64,000 nt of DNA, taken from positions 1,674,001 to 1,738,000 of the forward strand of contig OZ242299.1 in the NCBI GenBank assembly GCA_965207995.1. The letters are read 5' to 3'. Shown piece after piece: positions 45,038-52,858 of the stretch. Both the position numbers and the translations under genes were made by a program. Each line of letters starts with the position of its first letter. The first letter of the stretch is position 1. A model generated the notes under the pieces. The model saw nothing but the letters and a program-made list of their open reading frames with translations, did no database searches and was not told the DNA's origin. The DNA comes from DAOUKH01 sp965207995 (GTDB taxonomy: Bacteria > Chloroflexota > Dehalococcoidia > SHYB01).

Positions 45038-46054
45038 TCAATCGACGGTGTGAACGTCGAAGGCGGCTCCGGCTTTGGTCAGACGCGCGGCGGCGATCTC
45101 GACGGCGGCGGGGCTGAGGTCGCAGCCCACCCACCGGCGCCCCAGCGCCTCGGCGGCGGCGAGCGCCGTCCCCGATCCGCAAAAGAAGTCGGCGACAAGC
45201 CCCCCGGGAGGCGAGGCGGCCTCGACGATGCGCCGCAGGAGCCGTTCCGGCTTCTGGGTGGGGTAGTCGGTGCGCTCGGCGACGGGGGCGTGCATCATGT
45301 CGGGTATGTCGGACCAGACATCTCCGAGCGGGCGGCGGTCGACGACGAGGCCGTCCTCCTCGTCCAGGTGGTATTTGACGCGAGCGCGCCCCGTTTTTGT
45401 TCGATGCACGCGGCCCTCGGCGTCGAGCCGCGCCATGCTCTCGTCGCTGTAGTCGCCGCGGGGCGCGGTCTTGAACCAGCGGCCGTCGTCGCCGCGCCGG
45501 TAGCCCCGCGCCCGCGCCGCCTCAGGAGTGAGGCGCTCTTCGACCCGCGGGGTCGTGAATCGGGTCGCGGGCGACTTCGAGTAGAAGAGGATGGTGTCGT
45601 GGTTGCGGGGAAACTGCCCCGCCCCGGCCTTCGCGCCGCGGCCGCCGTAGTGCCACACGATCTCGTTGCGAAAGTTGTCGGCGCCGAAGATCTCGTCGAG
45701 GAGCAGGCGTCCGTGGTGGCAGGCCCGCCAGTCGAGGTGGAGGAAGATGCCGCCCGACGGTGCGAGCAGCCGCCGCATCGCCGTGAGGCGCTCCCGCAGC
45801 ATGGCGGTGTATGCCTCGATGCCGCCTTCCCAGACGTCGTCGTAGGCGGGTTCGCCGTGGGCCCGGTCGCGGGCCTGCTTGCGCGCGCCGAAGCGCAGCG
45901 CCTCGCCGATGGCGAAGGGCGGGTCGGCGTAGATGAGGTCGACGGCGCCGGCGATCTCGGGTTCGAGGAGCGCCATGACGCGCGCGTTGTCGCCCCGAAA
46001 GAGCAGACCCCGCCAGGGGGTCTGGACGAAGGGGCCGCTTGCGGATGTTCCCGG
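45038..46054 (-). CDS. orphan DNA methyltransferase (beta-class N4/N6)
   Basis: 338 residues. Motif IV is DPPF (45-48), followed by a TRD-like middle region; motif I is FCGSG (291-295) near the C-terminus. Motif IV before motif I marks the beta class, acting on N6 of adenine or N4 of cytosine. WHYGGRGAKAGAGQFPRNHD, TDYPTQKPERLLRRIV and ADFFCGSGTAL are typical. No restriction endonuclease or specificity subunit is adjacent, so it may be a solitary epigenetic or phage-type enzyme. ATG at 46054 is 12 bases downstream of a TATAAT, implying a very short leader. Confidence 0.88.
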   Translation of the reverse strand, partial: PGTSASGPFVQTPWRGLLFRGDNARVMALLEPEIAGAVDLIYADPPFAIGEALRFGARKQARDRAHGEPAYDDVWEGGIEAYTAMLRERLTAMRRLLAPSGGIFLHLDWRACHHGRLLLDEIFGADNFRNEIVWHYGGRGAKAGAGQFPRNHDTILFYSKSPATRFTTPRVEERLTPEAARARGYRRGDDGRWFKTAPRGDYSDESMARLDAEGRVHRTKTGRARVKYHLDEEDGLVVDRRPLGDVWSDIPDMMHAPVAERTDYPTQKPERLLRRIVEAASPPGGLVADFFCGSGTALAAAEALGRRWVGCDLSPAAVEIAAARLTKAGAAFDVHTVD

Positions 46055-46066
46055 CATGGCGCGGCG

Positions 46067-46072
46067 ATTATA
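46067..46072 (-). promoter_or_regulatory. -10 element of the DNA methyltransferase gene
   Basis: Consensus TATAAT on the minus strand, 12 bases before the ATG. Initiation would fall about 5 bases before the start codon, so the transcript would be almost leaderless. It lies just before the end of modC. Confidence 0.55.
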
Positions 46073-46086
46073 TGCCGCGGGGCCGC

Positions 46087-47163
46087 TCAATCGAGGAGGA
46101 AGCAGGCGTTGCTCTTGATCACGAGCCAGACGCCGCGGCCGGGTCGCAGGCCGAGCTGGGCCACGGACCTCGGCGTCACCTCGGCGCGGAAGGCCACGCC
46201 GCCGCAGTCGACGGAGAGCAGGCGCTCGAATCCTTCCTCCGCGACGTCGGCGATGATGCCGGGGATGACGTTCTGCGCCGAGAGTCCGGTTGGCGGCTCG
46301 ACGGCCACGAGGACGTCGCCGGCGCGGATGCCGACCCGCGCCAGGTCGCCGGTCTGCAGACCGGCATGCGCCGTCACGAGGGAGACGGCGCCGAGGTCGC
46401 AGGTCATCACGCCGTCCTCCGGCGAGACATCGGCGACGCGGCCCTCGAAGACGTTCTGGATCTCGGTGACCCGGGAGAGGCCGCGGGCGCGGGGGCGCTC
46501 GATGACGTCGAGGGGGCGGCCCTCGTCGGCGACGCGTCCGTCTTCGAGGACGATCACGTCGTCGGCCATGGCCACGGCGTCGGCGAGGTCGTGGGTCACG
46601 AGGACGATGGGGATGCCCTCGCGTTCCTTGATTCCCAGGAGTTCCCGCCGCAGCTCGCGCCGCAGGGAAACGTCCAGGGCGGCGAAGGGCTCGTCGAGGA
46701 GCAGGGCTTGGGGCGCGGGAGCGAGGGCGCGGGCCAGCGCGACCCGCTGCTGCTGCCCGCCGGAGAGCTTGGTCGACGGGCGGTCGGCTACGTCGGCGAT
46801 TCGGAAGGTCTCCATGGCCTGTGCCGCGGCGTGCTCCCGTTCCTCGCGGCTCTTGCCCTGCGCGCCGAAGGCGACGTTGCCCCGCACGCTGAGGTGGGGA
46901 AAGAGCGCGTAGTGCTGGGGGACGTAGCCGACGCCCCGCTCGTGGGGCTTCACCCAGGCGTTGCTCTCTGACGAGTGCAGCACGCGGCTGCCCAGGGAGA
47001 GACGGCCGGCGTTGGGGTGGACGAGGCCGGCGATGACGCGGAGGGTCATGGTCTTGCCCGCGCCGGACGGCCCGACGATGGCGAGCACGCGGCCAGTGTC
47101 GACGCGCCAGTGCGCTTCTAAGGTGAAGCGCCCCACGGAGTGGCGGGCCCAGCCTTCAAGCAT
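46087..47163 (-). CDS. modC: molybdate ABC transporter, ATP-binding protein
   Basis: 358 residues. Walker A GPSGAGKT, Q-loop VPQHYALFPH, ABC signature LSGGQQQR, Walker B LLLDEPF, H-loop VTHD, and a C-terminal Mop/TOBE region (about 245-350: VSLVTAHAGLQTGDLARVGI, EEGFERLLSVDCGGVAF) that binds oxyanion and marks it as ModC rather than a sulfate importer. Couples ATP hydrolysis to uptake. ATG at 47163 overlaps the end of modB by 8 bases. Confidence 0.92.
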   Translation of the reverse strand: MLEGWARHSVGRFTLEAHWRVDTGRVLAIVGPSGAGKTMTLRVIAGLVHPNAGRLSLGSRVLHSSESNAWVKPHERGVGYVPQHYALFPHLSVRGNVAFGAQGKSREEREHAAAQAMETFRIADVADRPSTKLSGGQQQRVALARALAPAPQALLLDEPFAALDVSLRRELRRELLGIKEREGIPIVLVTHDLADAVAMADDVIVLEDGRVADEGRPLDVIERPRARGLSRVTEIQNVFEGRVADVSPEDGVMTCDLGAVSLVTAHAGLQTGDLARVGIRAGDVLVAVEPPTGLSAQNVIPGIIADVAEEGFERLLSVDCGGVAFRAEVTPRSVAQLGLRPGRGVWLVIKSNACFLLD

Positions 47164-47953
47164 CGGCCCCGCTCCGTCCCGCCAGCCAGCGCACGGCGAG
47201 GAGGACGCCGAAGGCCATGACGAGCATGACGGCGGCCAGGGCAAGGGCCGCGCCGAGGTCGGACTCGAGGGCGGCCAGGACGGCGAGGGGCATGGTCTGC
47301 GTCTTCCCCTGCAGGCTCCCGGCGAACATGATGGTGGCCCCGAACTCGGCGATGGCCCGCGCCCACGCGATGACCAGTCCGGTCACTAGGGCGCGACCCG
47401 CGAGCGGGACCGAGACGCGCCAGAAGACGGCGAAGGGGGTGGCCCCAAGCGTCTGCGCGATGCCCTCGATCTCGTCGTCGATGGCCTCGAAGCCGACGCG
47501 GGCCGAGCGGATGAAGAACGGGGCGGAGACGAAGATCTGGGACATGACGACGGCGGTGGTGGTGAAGGCGAGCGAGCCGCCCAACTCTCCCAGGGGGCCG
47601 GTGCGTCCAAAGGCCATGAGCATCGCCAGGCCGGCGACGGCGGGCGGGAGCACGATGGGCAACTCGAGGAGCGCGTCGACGATGCTGTGGCCGGGAAAGC
47701 GGCTGCGGGCAAGGAAATAGGCGGCGGGCGTGCCCAGCACGGCGGTGATGGCGACGGCGATCCCGCTCGTCGCAAGGGAGAGGCGCAGGGCATCAAGGAC
47801 GAAGCCCTCGCCGAGGCTGACCCAGAAGCCCTCCTCGCCGACGCCGCGCACCACCATCACGATCAGCGGCAGCGAGATGAAGAGGAGATAAAGGCCGGCG
47901 ACTCCCCCGCCCGCGAGCAGCCAGCTTCGACCCAAGCGCGTCCCGCCCGTCAT
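47156..47953 (-). CDS. modB: molybdate ABC transporter, permease
   Basis: 265 residues with six or so transmembrane segments and the EAA-like loop ARAIAEFGATIMFAGSLQGK, which is diagnostic of ModB. Inner membrane, contacts ModC. Its ATG overlaps the modA stop (ATGA). Third gene-pair overlap in the operon, so modABC is translated as a unit. Confidence 0.93.
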   Translation of the reverse strand: MTGGTRLGRSWLLAGGGVAGLYLLFISLPLIVMVVRGVGEEGFWVSLGEGFVLDALRLSLATSGIAVAITAVLGTPAAYFLARSRFPGHSIVDALLELPIVLPPAVAGLAMLMAFGRTGPLGELGGSLAFTTTAVVMSQIFVSAPFFIRSARVGFEAIDDEIEGIAQTLGATPFAVFWRVSVPLAGRALVTGLVIAWARAIAEFGATIMFAGSLQGKTQTMPLAVLAALESDLGAALALAAVMLVMAFGVLLAVRWLAGRSGADA

Positions 47954-48774
47954 GAGGTGTCTCCGTCCGGCGGGAGGAAGTTGTGCCGATGGAGGATGGC
48001 GCGGCCCTTCTCGGAAAGGATGAAGGCGATAAAGTCCTCCGCTAGGCCGGGCGAGGCCGCGCCGTTCACCACGGCGATGGGGTAGCGGATTGCCCCGGTG
48101 TACCGCCCGGGAACGGGAATGGCCTCGAGATCGCCACGCCCGGCGCCGCCGGTGTCGGTGACGTAGGCGAGGGCGGCGTCGGCCTCGCCGATCTCGACCT
48201 TGGCGACGGCGCGCCGGACGTTGGCTTCCTTGGAGACGATGTTGCCGACGACGGCGTCGCGGAAGGCGGGGCCGAACTCGGGATCGTCGGCCAGGCGGTC
48301 AAAGGCCATGTTGGTGTAGCGCCCAAACGGCGTGGCGTCGTCGCCGGCGACGACACGCAGGCCGGGAGTCGCGAGGTCGGCGAGGGCGCGGACTTGCCCC
48401 GCGTCGCGGTGAACGATGACGGCGAGCCGGTTTTGAGCGAAGACGACGGGGTCGCCGGAGATGACGCCGGCCTCCGCGGCGAGGCCCATGTTGAACTCGT
48501 CAGCGGAAGCGAAGACGTCGGCCTCGGCGCCCTGTTCGATTTGGATGCGCAGCGTGGAGCTTGCCTGGTAGGAGAGCCGCACCTCCGCGCCTTCGTTCCG
48601 CCGCTCGAACTCCCGGCCCATCTCGTTGAAGGCCTCGGTCAGCGAAGCGGCGGCGAAGACAGTCAGGCTGGGCTCGCTGTCCGTCGAGCCGCAGGCCGCG
48701 AGAGCGAGCATGGCGGCGACGGCCGCGCTCGCCCATGCGGCGAGGCGTAATGTTCTAGTCGTCTTGCGGCGCAC
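47950..48774 (-). CDS. modA: molybdate-binding lipoprotein
   Basis: 274 residues. A lipoprotein signal peptide ends LALAAC. The mature protein has LTVFAAASLTEAFNEMG, YQASSTLRIQIEQGAEADVF, the FASAD segment, and DAALAYVTD, as in ModA/WtpA family binding proteins. It captures molybdate or tungstate outside the membrane. First gene of modABC, divergent from the HTH-Mop pair; the 81-base spacer presumably holds both promoters and any Mo-responsive operator, but no palindrome stands out. Confidence 0.93.
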   Translation of the reverse strand: MRRKTTRTLRLAAWASAAVAAMLALAACGSTDSEPSLTVFAAASLTEAFNEMGREFERRNEGAEVRLSYQASSTLRIQIEQGAEADVFASADEFNMGLAAEAGVISGDPVVFAQNRLAVIVHRDAGQVRALADLATPGLRVVAGDDATPFGRYTNMAFDRLADDPEFGPAFRDAVVGNIVSKEANVRRAVAKVEIGEADAALAYVTDTGGAGRGDLEAIPVPGRYTGAIRYPIAVVNGAASPGLAEDFIAFILSEKGRAILHRHNFLPPDGDTS

Positions 48775-48855
48775 GCGTCGATGCTAGCGGGGCACGGGGC
48801 CGGGGACATCGGCGAAACGCACAAAGTAGGGGAAGCCAAGTGCCGCTCTGCTACC

Positions 48856-49215
48856 ATGGGCGGCGTGGAGGCGATCGAAGCGCTGGCGGGGGCCCTGGAA
48901 TCGGTCGAGGGGCGGCGGGAGGTCCGCACGGCCCTTTGCCGCCTGCTGGCCCCGATCAGGGAGTACGACGAGCGCACCCAGTCCGACCTGGCGTCCACGC
49001 TCCGCACGTTCATCGCGCTTGGTGGCAACCTCCAGGCCACCGCCGAGGCGCTCTTCCTCCATCGGAACAGCGTGGGCTACCGGCTACAGCGCATCGAGGC
49101 GCTCACCGGTGTCGACCCGCGCGACCGGCAGGCGCGCCTCACGCTGACCGCCGCCTTCGCCATCGCCGAGCCCGAAATCATGCAGCCGCGTCACGGAGAA
49201 GAGGAGCAACGATGA
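48856..49215 (+). CDS. PucR-type HTH protein divergent from modABC
   Basis: 119 residues, essentially the HTH_30 effector domain seen at the C-terminus of PucR/CdaR regulators: EYDERTQSDLASTLRTFIAL, GGNLQATAEALFLHRNSVGY, RLQRIEALTGVDPRD. It has no ligand domain of its own. Its TGA overlaps the ATG of a molbindin gene, so the two proteins are made together and may act jointly as a two-piece analogue of ModE, sensing molybdate through the partner. I start at the ATG at 48856. Confidence 0.85.
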   Translation: MGGVEAIEALAGALESVEGRREVRTALCRLLAPIREYDERTQSDLASTLRTFIALGGNLQATAEALFLHRNSVGYRLQRIEALTGVDPRDRQARLTLTAAFAIAEPEIMQPRHGEEEQR

Positions 49216-49421
49216 AGAGCAGCGCCCGCAACCGGCTTCCCGGCGTCGTGACCGGCGTCCGCATCGAAGGGCTTCTGGCGCAGATCGACCTCAAGGTCGG
49301 CGACAACCACGTCGTCTCGCTGATCAGCGCGGAGGCGGCCCGCGAGCTCGGGCTCAAAGAGGGCGACCGCGCCGCCGCGGTGGTGAAGGCCACCTCCGTG
49401 ATGATCGTCAAGGACGGCTAA
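49212..49421 (+). CDS. mop: molbindin (stand-alone Mop/TOBE domain)
   Basis: 69 residues. KSSARNRLPGVVTGVRIEG, LLAQIDLKVGDNHVV, ISAEAARELGLKEGD and AAAVVKATSVMIV match the Mop domain, which oligomerises and binds molybdate or tungstate. ATG at 49212 overlaps the stop of the HTH gene (ATGA) with GAGGAG upstream. Located 440 bases from modA. Either intracellular molybdate storage or the sensory half of the regulator. Confidence 0.9.
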   Translation: MKSSARNRLPGVVTGVRIEGLLAQIDLKVGDNHVVSLISAEAARELGLKEGDRAAAVVKATSVMIVKDG

Positions 49422-49466
49422 CGCGTCCCACCCCGCGTTGCTAGACTACAACCGGAGACCACACCG

Positions 49467-50267
49467 GTGACGACGAGAACCCTGCCGACCATAGACGCCC
49501 TGCGCGTCCGCCTCGCGCCTGCCCTGGAGCGAGCCGGGGTCCTGCGAGCGTACGTCATCGGATCAGTTGCGACTGGGAAGGCGACGGAAGAAAGCGACGT
49601 CGATCTTCTCGTCGTGGCGGAGTCGGACAAGCCGATGCGCCAGCGTTACGTGGATTTCGGGGAGGTCCGAAAGGCCTGCGAGTGGCCCGCCGACGTTTTC
49701 CCGTACACCCCGGAGGAGGTGCGGGAGGCGGTCGCGTCGCGGCGGCGGTTCGTCGTGCAAGCCCTGGCTGAGGGTGTCCAGATATTTGAACGCGGCTCGC
49801 AACCCTACGCCCTCGACCGTATGGTGCGGGAGGCGGTCATCGCCGAGGAACGGGGCGAGTACTGGGCCGGTGAGGGGGTCGAGTGGATCGAGGACGCCGC
49901 CGGCGACCTCGACGCGGCCCGTCTGCTGTTTGGGAACGGGATGTTCGCCCTCGCCTGCTTCAACGCGCAGCAGGCCGCGGAGAAAGCGCTGAAGGGGCTT
50001 GCCTGCCATCGCGGAGACCGGCGCGTTCGTGAGCATTCGCTGGAAGTCTTGTTCGAGATGCTCGTCGGCGACTACCCGCAAATCGGGCCGTCGCGGGGTG
50101 ACATGGAGCGAATGGACCCGTACTACACCAACACGCGTTACCCGAACGCCCCGGCGCCGCGTTCGCGCAGCTCTTTCACGGAAGACGCGGCCCGCGCCGC
50201 GGTCTCCGGGGCGGAGACGTTGCTCGGCGCCGTGCGCGCCATCGTGACGCCAGGAACGAAGGAATAG
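49467..50267 (+). CDS. minimal nucleotidyltransferase-HEPN fusion protein
   Basis: 266 residues. The N-terminal MNT domain has G32-S33 ... S43-D44-V45-D46 (GSVATGKATEESDVDLLV), with a probable third acid at D76. The C-terminal HEPN domain (about 135-260) has IEDAAGDLDAARLLF, AQQAAEKALKGLAC and the RNase motif R-x4-H as R185-RVRE-H190. In MntA-HepT systems the MNT partner AMPylates and silences the HEPN RNase; here both are one chain. GTG start at 49467. Runs into uvrB 17 bases later. Confidence 0.85.
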   Translation: MTTRTLPTIDALRVRLAPALERAGVLRAYVIGSVATGKATEESDVDLLVVAESDKPMRQRYVDFGEVRKACEWPADVFPYTPEEVREAVASRRRFVVQALAEGVQIFERGSQPYALDRMVREAVIAEERGEYWAGEGVEWIEDAAGDLDAARLLFGNGMFALACFNAQQAAEKALKGLACHRGDRRVREHSLEVLFEMLVGDYPQIGPSRGDMERMDPYYTNTRYPNAPAPRSRSSFTEDAARAAVSGAETLLGAVRAIVTPGTKE

Positions 50268-50284
50268 GGCAGCCGGGCGAAGCC

Positions 50285-52378
50285 ATGCCGCCGTTCAAGA
50301 TCGTTTCCGAGTTCAAGATGACCGGCGACCAGCCGCAGGCGGTCGACCTGTTGGTCGAGGGCGTCAATCGCGGCGACCGGTACCAGACGCTGCTCGGCGT
50401 CACCGGATCGGGGAAGACGTTCACCATGGCGAACGTGGTGGAGCGGGTGCAGCGCCCCACGCTGGTCATCGCCCACAACAAGACGCTCGCGGCGCAGCTC
50501 GCCACCGAGTTCAAGGAGTTCTTCCCCGACAACGCCGTCGAGTACTTCGTCTCCTACTACGACTACTACCAGCCGGAAGCCTACATTCCGAGGTCGGACA
50601 CCTACATCGAGAAGGATGCCGACATCAACGAGGAGATCGACAAGCTGCGCCATGCCGCGACGCGGGCGCTGCTGACCCGCGAGGACGTGCTGATCGTCGC
50701 CTCGGTCTCCTGCATCTACGGCTTGGGCTCGCCGGAGGAGTACGCCAACTTCCGCGTGCGGCTGGAACGCGGCGGGTCGGCGCGGCGCGGCAAGGTGATC
50801 CGCCAGCTCATCGACATGCAGTACGAGCGCAACGACCTCGACCCCACCCGGGGGCGGTTCCGCCTCCGCGGCGACACGCTGGAGATCCAGCCGGCCTACG
50901 AAGACCTGGCGCTCCGCATCGAGTTCTGGGGCGACGAGGTCGAGCGCATCACCGAGCTCGAACCGCTGACCGGCGAAATCCTGGGCGACCGCGATGTCGT
51001 CGAGATCTACCCCGCGAAGCATTTCGTGACGCCGGCGGACAAGCTCGCCGCGGCGATGAGCGATGTCGAAGTGGAGCTTGAAGAGCGGCTGGCCGACCTG
51101 GAACGCCAGGGAAAGGTACTCGAAGCGGCGCGCCTGGAGCAGCGCACCAAGTACGACCTCGAAATGCTGCGGGAGAGCGGCTACTGCTCCGGGATCGAGA
51201 ACTACTCGCGGCACCTGGCGCGCCGCGCCGCGGGCAGCCGCCCCTCGACCCTCCTCGACTACTTCCCCGACGATTTCCTCCTGTTCGTCGACGAGTCCCA
51301 CATGACGATTCCCCAGGTGCGTGGGATGTACCACGGCGACCAATCGCGGAAGCGCACCCTCGTCGAGTTCGGCTTCCGCCTGCCCTCGGCGCTCGACAAC
51401 CGGCCCTGGAGCTATGACGAGTTCGACGAGCACATCGCGCAGGCGGTCTTCGTCTCCGCCACGCCGGGGCCCTACGAGTTCGAGGTGAGCCAGCAGGTGG
51501 TCGAGCAGGTCATCCGGCCGACGGGGCTCCTCGACCCAACGGTGCAGGTCAAGCCGACGCAGGGCCAGATCGACGACCTGATGCGGGAGGTGCAGGTCAG
51601 GGTCGAGCGCAAGGAGCGGGTCCTCATCACCACGCTGACGAAGCGCATGGCGGAGGAGCTTGCCGACTATCTGAAAGAGATGGGGATCAAGACGCAGTAC
51701 CTCCACTCGGAGGTGGACACGTTGGAGCGGAGTGAGATTCTGCGCGATCTTCGTTTGGGCGTCTTCGACGTTGTGGTGGGAATCAATTTGCTGCGCGAGG
51801 GACTCGATTTGCCGGAGGTCAGCCTGGTGGCCATCCTCGACGCCGACAAGGAGGGCTACCTTCGTTCGGGGAGCTCGCTGATCCAGACGATCGGGCGCGC
51901 TGCGCGGCACGAGGACGGCCACGTGATCATGTACGCCGACATGGTCACCGACTCGATGCGGCTGGCGATCGACGAGACCGAGCGGCGGCGGCTGCTGCAA
52001 GAAGACTTCAACCATCAACACGGCATCACGCCGCAGGGGATCAAGAAATCGATCAAGGACATCACCGACCGCGTGCGGGCCATCGCCGAGGAGCAGGCGC
52101 CGTACGTGACGACGCGGGAGATGCCCCGCGACCAAGTGGCGCGGCTGATCAAGGACCTGGAGCGCCGCATGAAGGACGCGGCGCGCGACCTGGAGTTCGA
52201 GAAGGCGGCGGCGCTGCGCGACCAGGTCGTGGACCTGCGCAAGGCCATGGTGCTGGACGACGATGCCCGCATTCCCGAGCAAGGCGAGAAGGTCGGCGTC
52301 ACCGTCACCACGAAAGAGCCGGTGGTCTACCGGGTGAACCCGACACAGCGCCGGTCCCGGCGGAGACCGCAGCGATGA
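50285..52378 (+). CDS. uvrB: excinuclease ABC subunit B
   Basis: 697 residues, full length. Walker A GVTGSGKT (38-45), the aromatic damage-wedge hairpin VSYYDYYQPEAYIP (about 89-102), helicase motifs through SLIQTIGRAARHEDG, and a C-terminal UVR domain (DQVARLIKDLERRMKDAARD) that binds UvrC. Verifies damage and recruits UvrC in nucleotide excision repair. ATG at 50285. Its stop overlaps the start of a small membrane-protein gene (ATGA). Confidence 0.96.
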   Translation: MPPFKIVSEFKMTGDQPQAVDLLVEGVNRGDRYQTLLGVTGSGKTFTMANVVERVQRPTLVIAHNKTLAAQLATEFKEFFPDNAVEYFVSYYDYYQPEAYIPRSDTYIEKDADINEEIDKLRHAATRALLTREDVLIVASVSCIYGLGSPEEYANFRVRLERGGSARRGKVIRQLIDMQYERNDLDPTRGRFRLRGDTLEIQPAYEDLALRIEFWGDEVERITELEPLTGEILGDRDVVEIYPAKHFVTPADKLAAAMSDVEVELEERLADLERQGKVLEAARLEQRTKYDLEMLRESGYCSGIENYSRHLARRAAGSRPSTLLDYFPDDFLLFVDESHMTIPQVRGMYHGDQSRKRTLVEFGFRLPSALDNRPWSYDEFDEHIAQAVFVSATPGPYEFEVSQQVVEQVIRPTGLLDPTVQVKPTQGQIDDLMREVQVRVERKERVLITTLTKRMAEELADYLKEMGIKTQYLHSEVDTLERSEILRDLRLGVFDVVVGINLLREGLDLPEVSLVAILDADKEGYLRSGSSLIQTIGRAARHEDGHVIMYADMVTDSMRLAIDETERRRLLQEDFNHQHGITPQGIKKSIKDITDRVRAIAEEQAPYVTTREMPRDQVARLIKDLERRMKDAARDLEFEKAAALRDQVVDLRKAMVLDDDARIPEQGEKVGVTVTTKEPVVYRVNPTQRRSRRRPQR

Positions 52379-52740
52379 GCCAATCGCGGGGCTCATTGGG
52401 GGCGCGGTTCGTCTGGGGCCCCGTCCTGCGAGGCGCGGTCGGTCTCGGACTCGCGATAACCGGTGTCTTCCTGGCGGCCTTCACGGGGCTGACCGCTGTG
52501 GTGGCCGTATTCCGAGGCATCCCGCTCGTCGGCCCCATCGCCGTTCTTGCCGCCGTGCCGGTCTACGTGGGGCTGTTCTTGGTCTACGGCATCGTCTTTG
52601 TCGGCCTCGCCGCGGTCAGCCTGATCGCCGTCCGTCAGGGGCTGCTGGCGTCCCGGCCCGTGTTCATGCGCCCGCCGGGACCCGGCTCTCGCCCCCGCCG
52701 GCACGTAGACGTGCAAGTCAGCGACGTCGACGCCCCGTAG
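52375..52740 (+). CDS. small membrane protein coupled to uvrB
   Basis: 121 residues. Three strongly hydrophobic segments (about 20-45, 50-72, 73-88) in the first 90 residues, then a positively charged, Pro-rich tail (RPPGPGSRPRRHVDVQVSDV). The ATG overlaps the uvrB stop, so it is co-translated. No family recognised; the conservation of its linkage with uvrB would be worth checking. Confidence 0.75.
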   Translation: MSQSRGSLGARFVWGPVLRGAVGLGLAITGVFLAAFTGLTAVVAVFRGIPLVGPIAVLAAVPVYVGLFLVYGIVFVGLAAVSLIAVRQGLLASRPVFMRPPGPGSRPRRHVDVQVSDVDAP

Positions 52741-52858
52741 TCCGGCCGAAACTCGCGACGCGGCCCCCTACCGCAAACGGCCCCGAGGTGGCATACTCTG
52801 GGCCACGTCAGGGATCGAGAGAGGCGGTCTCGATACCTGCGGCTGAGGCTATGCGCGC

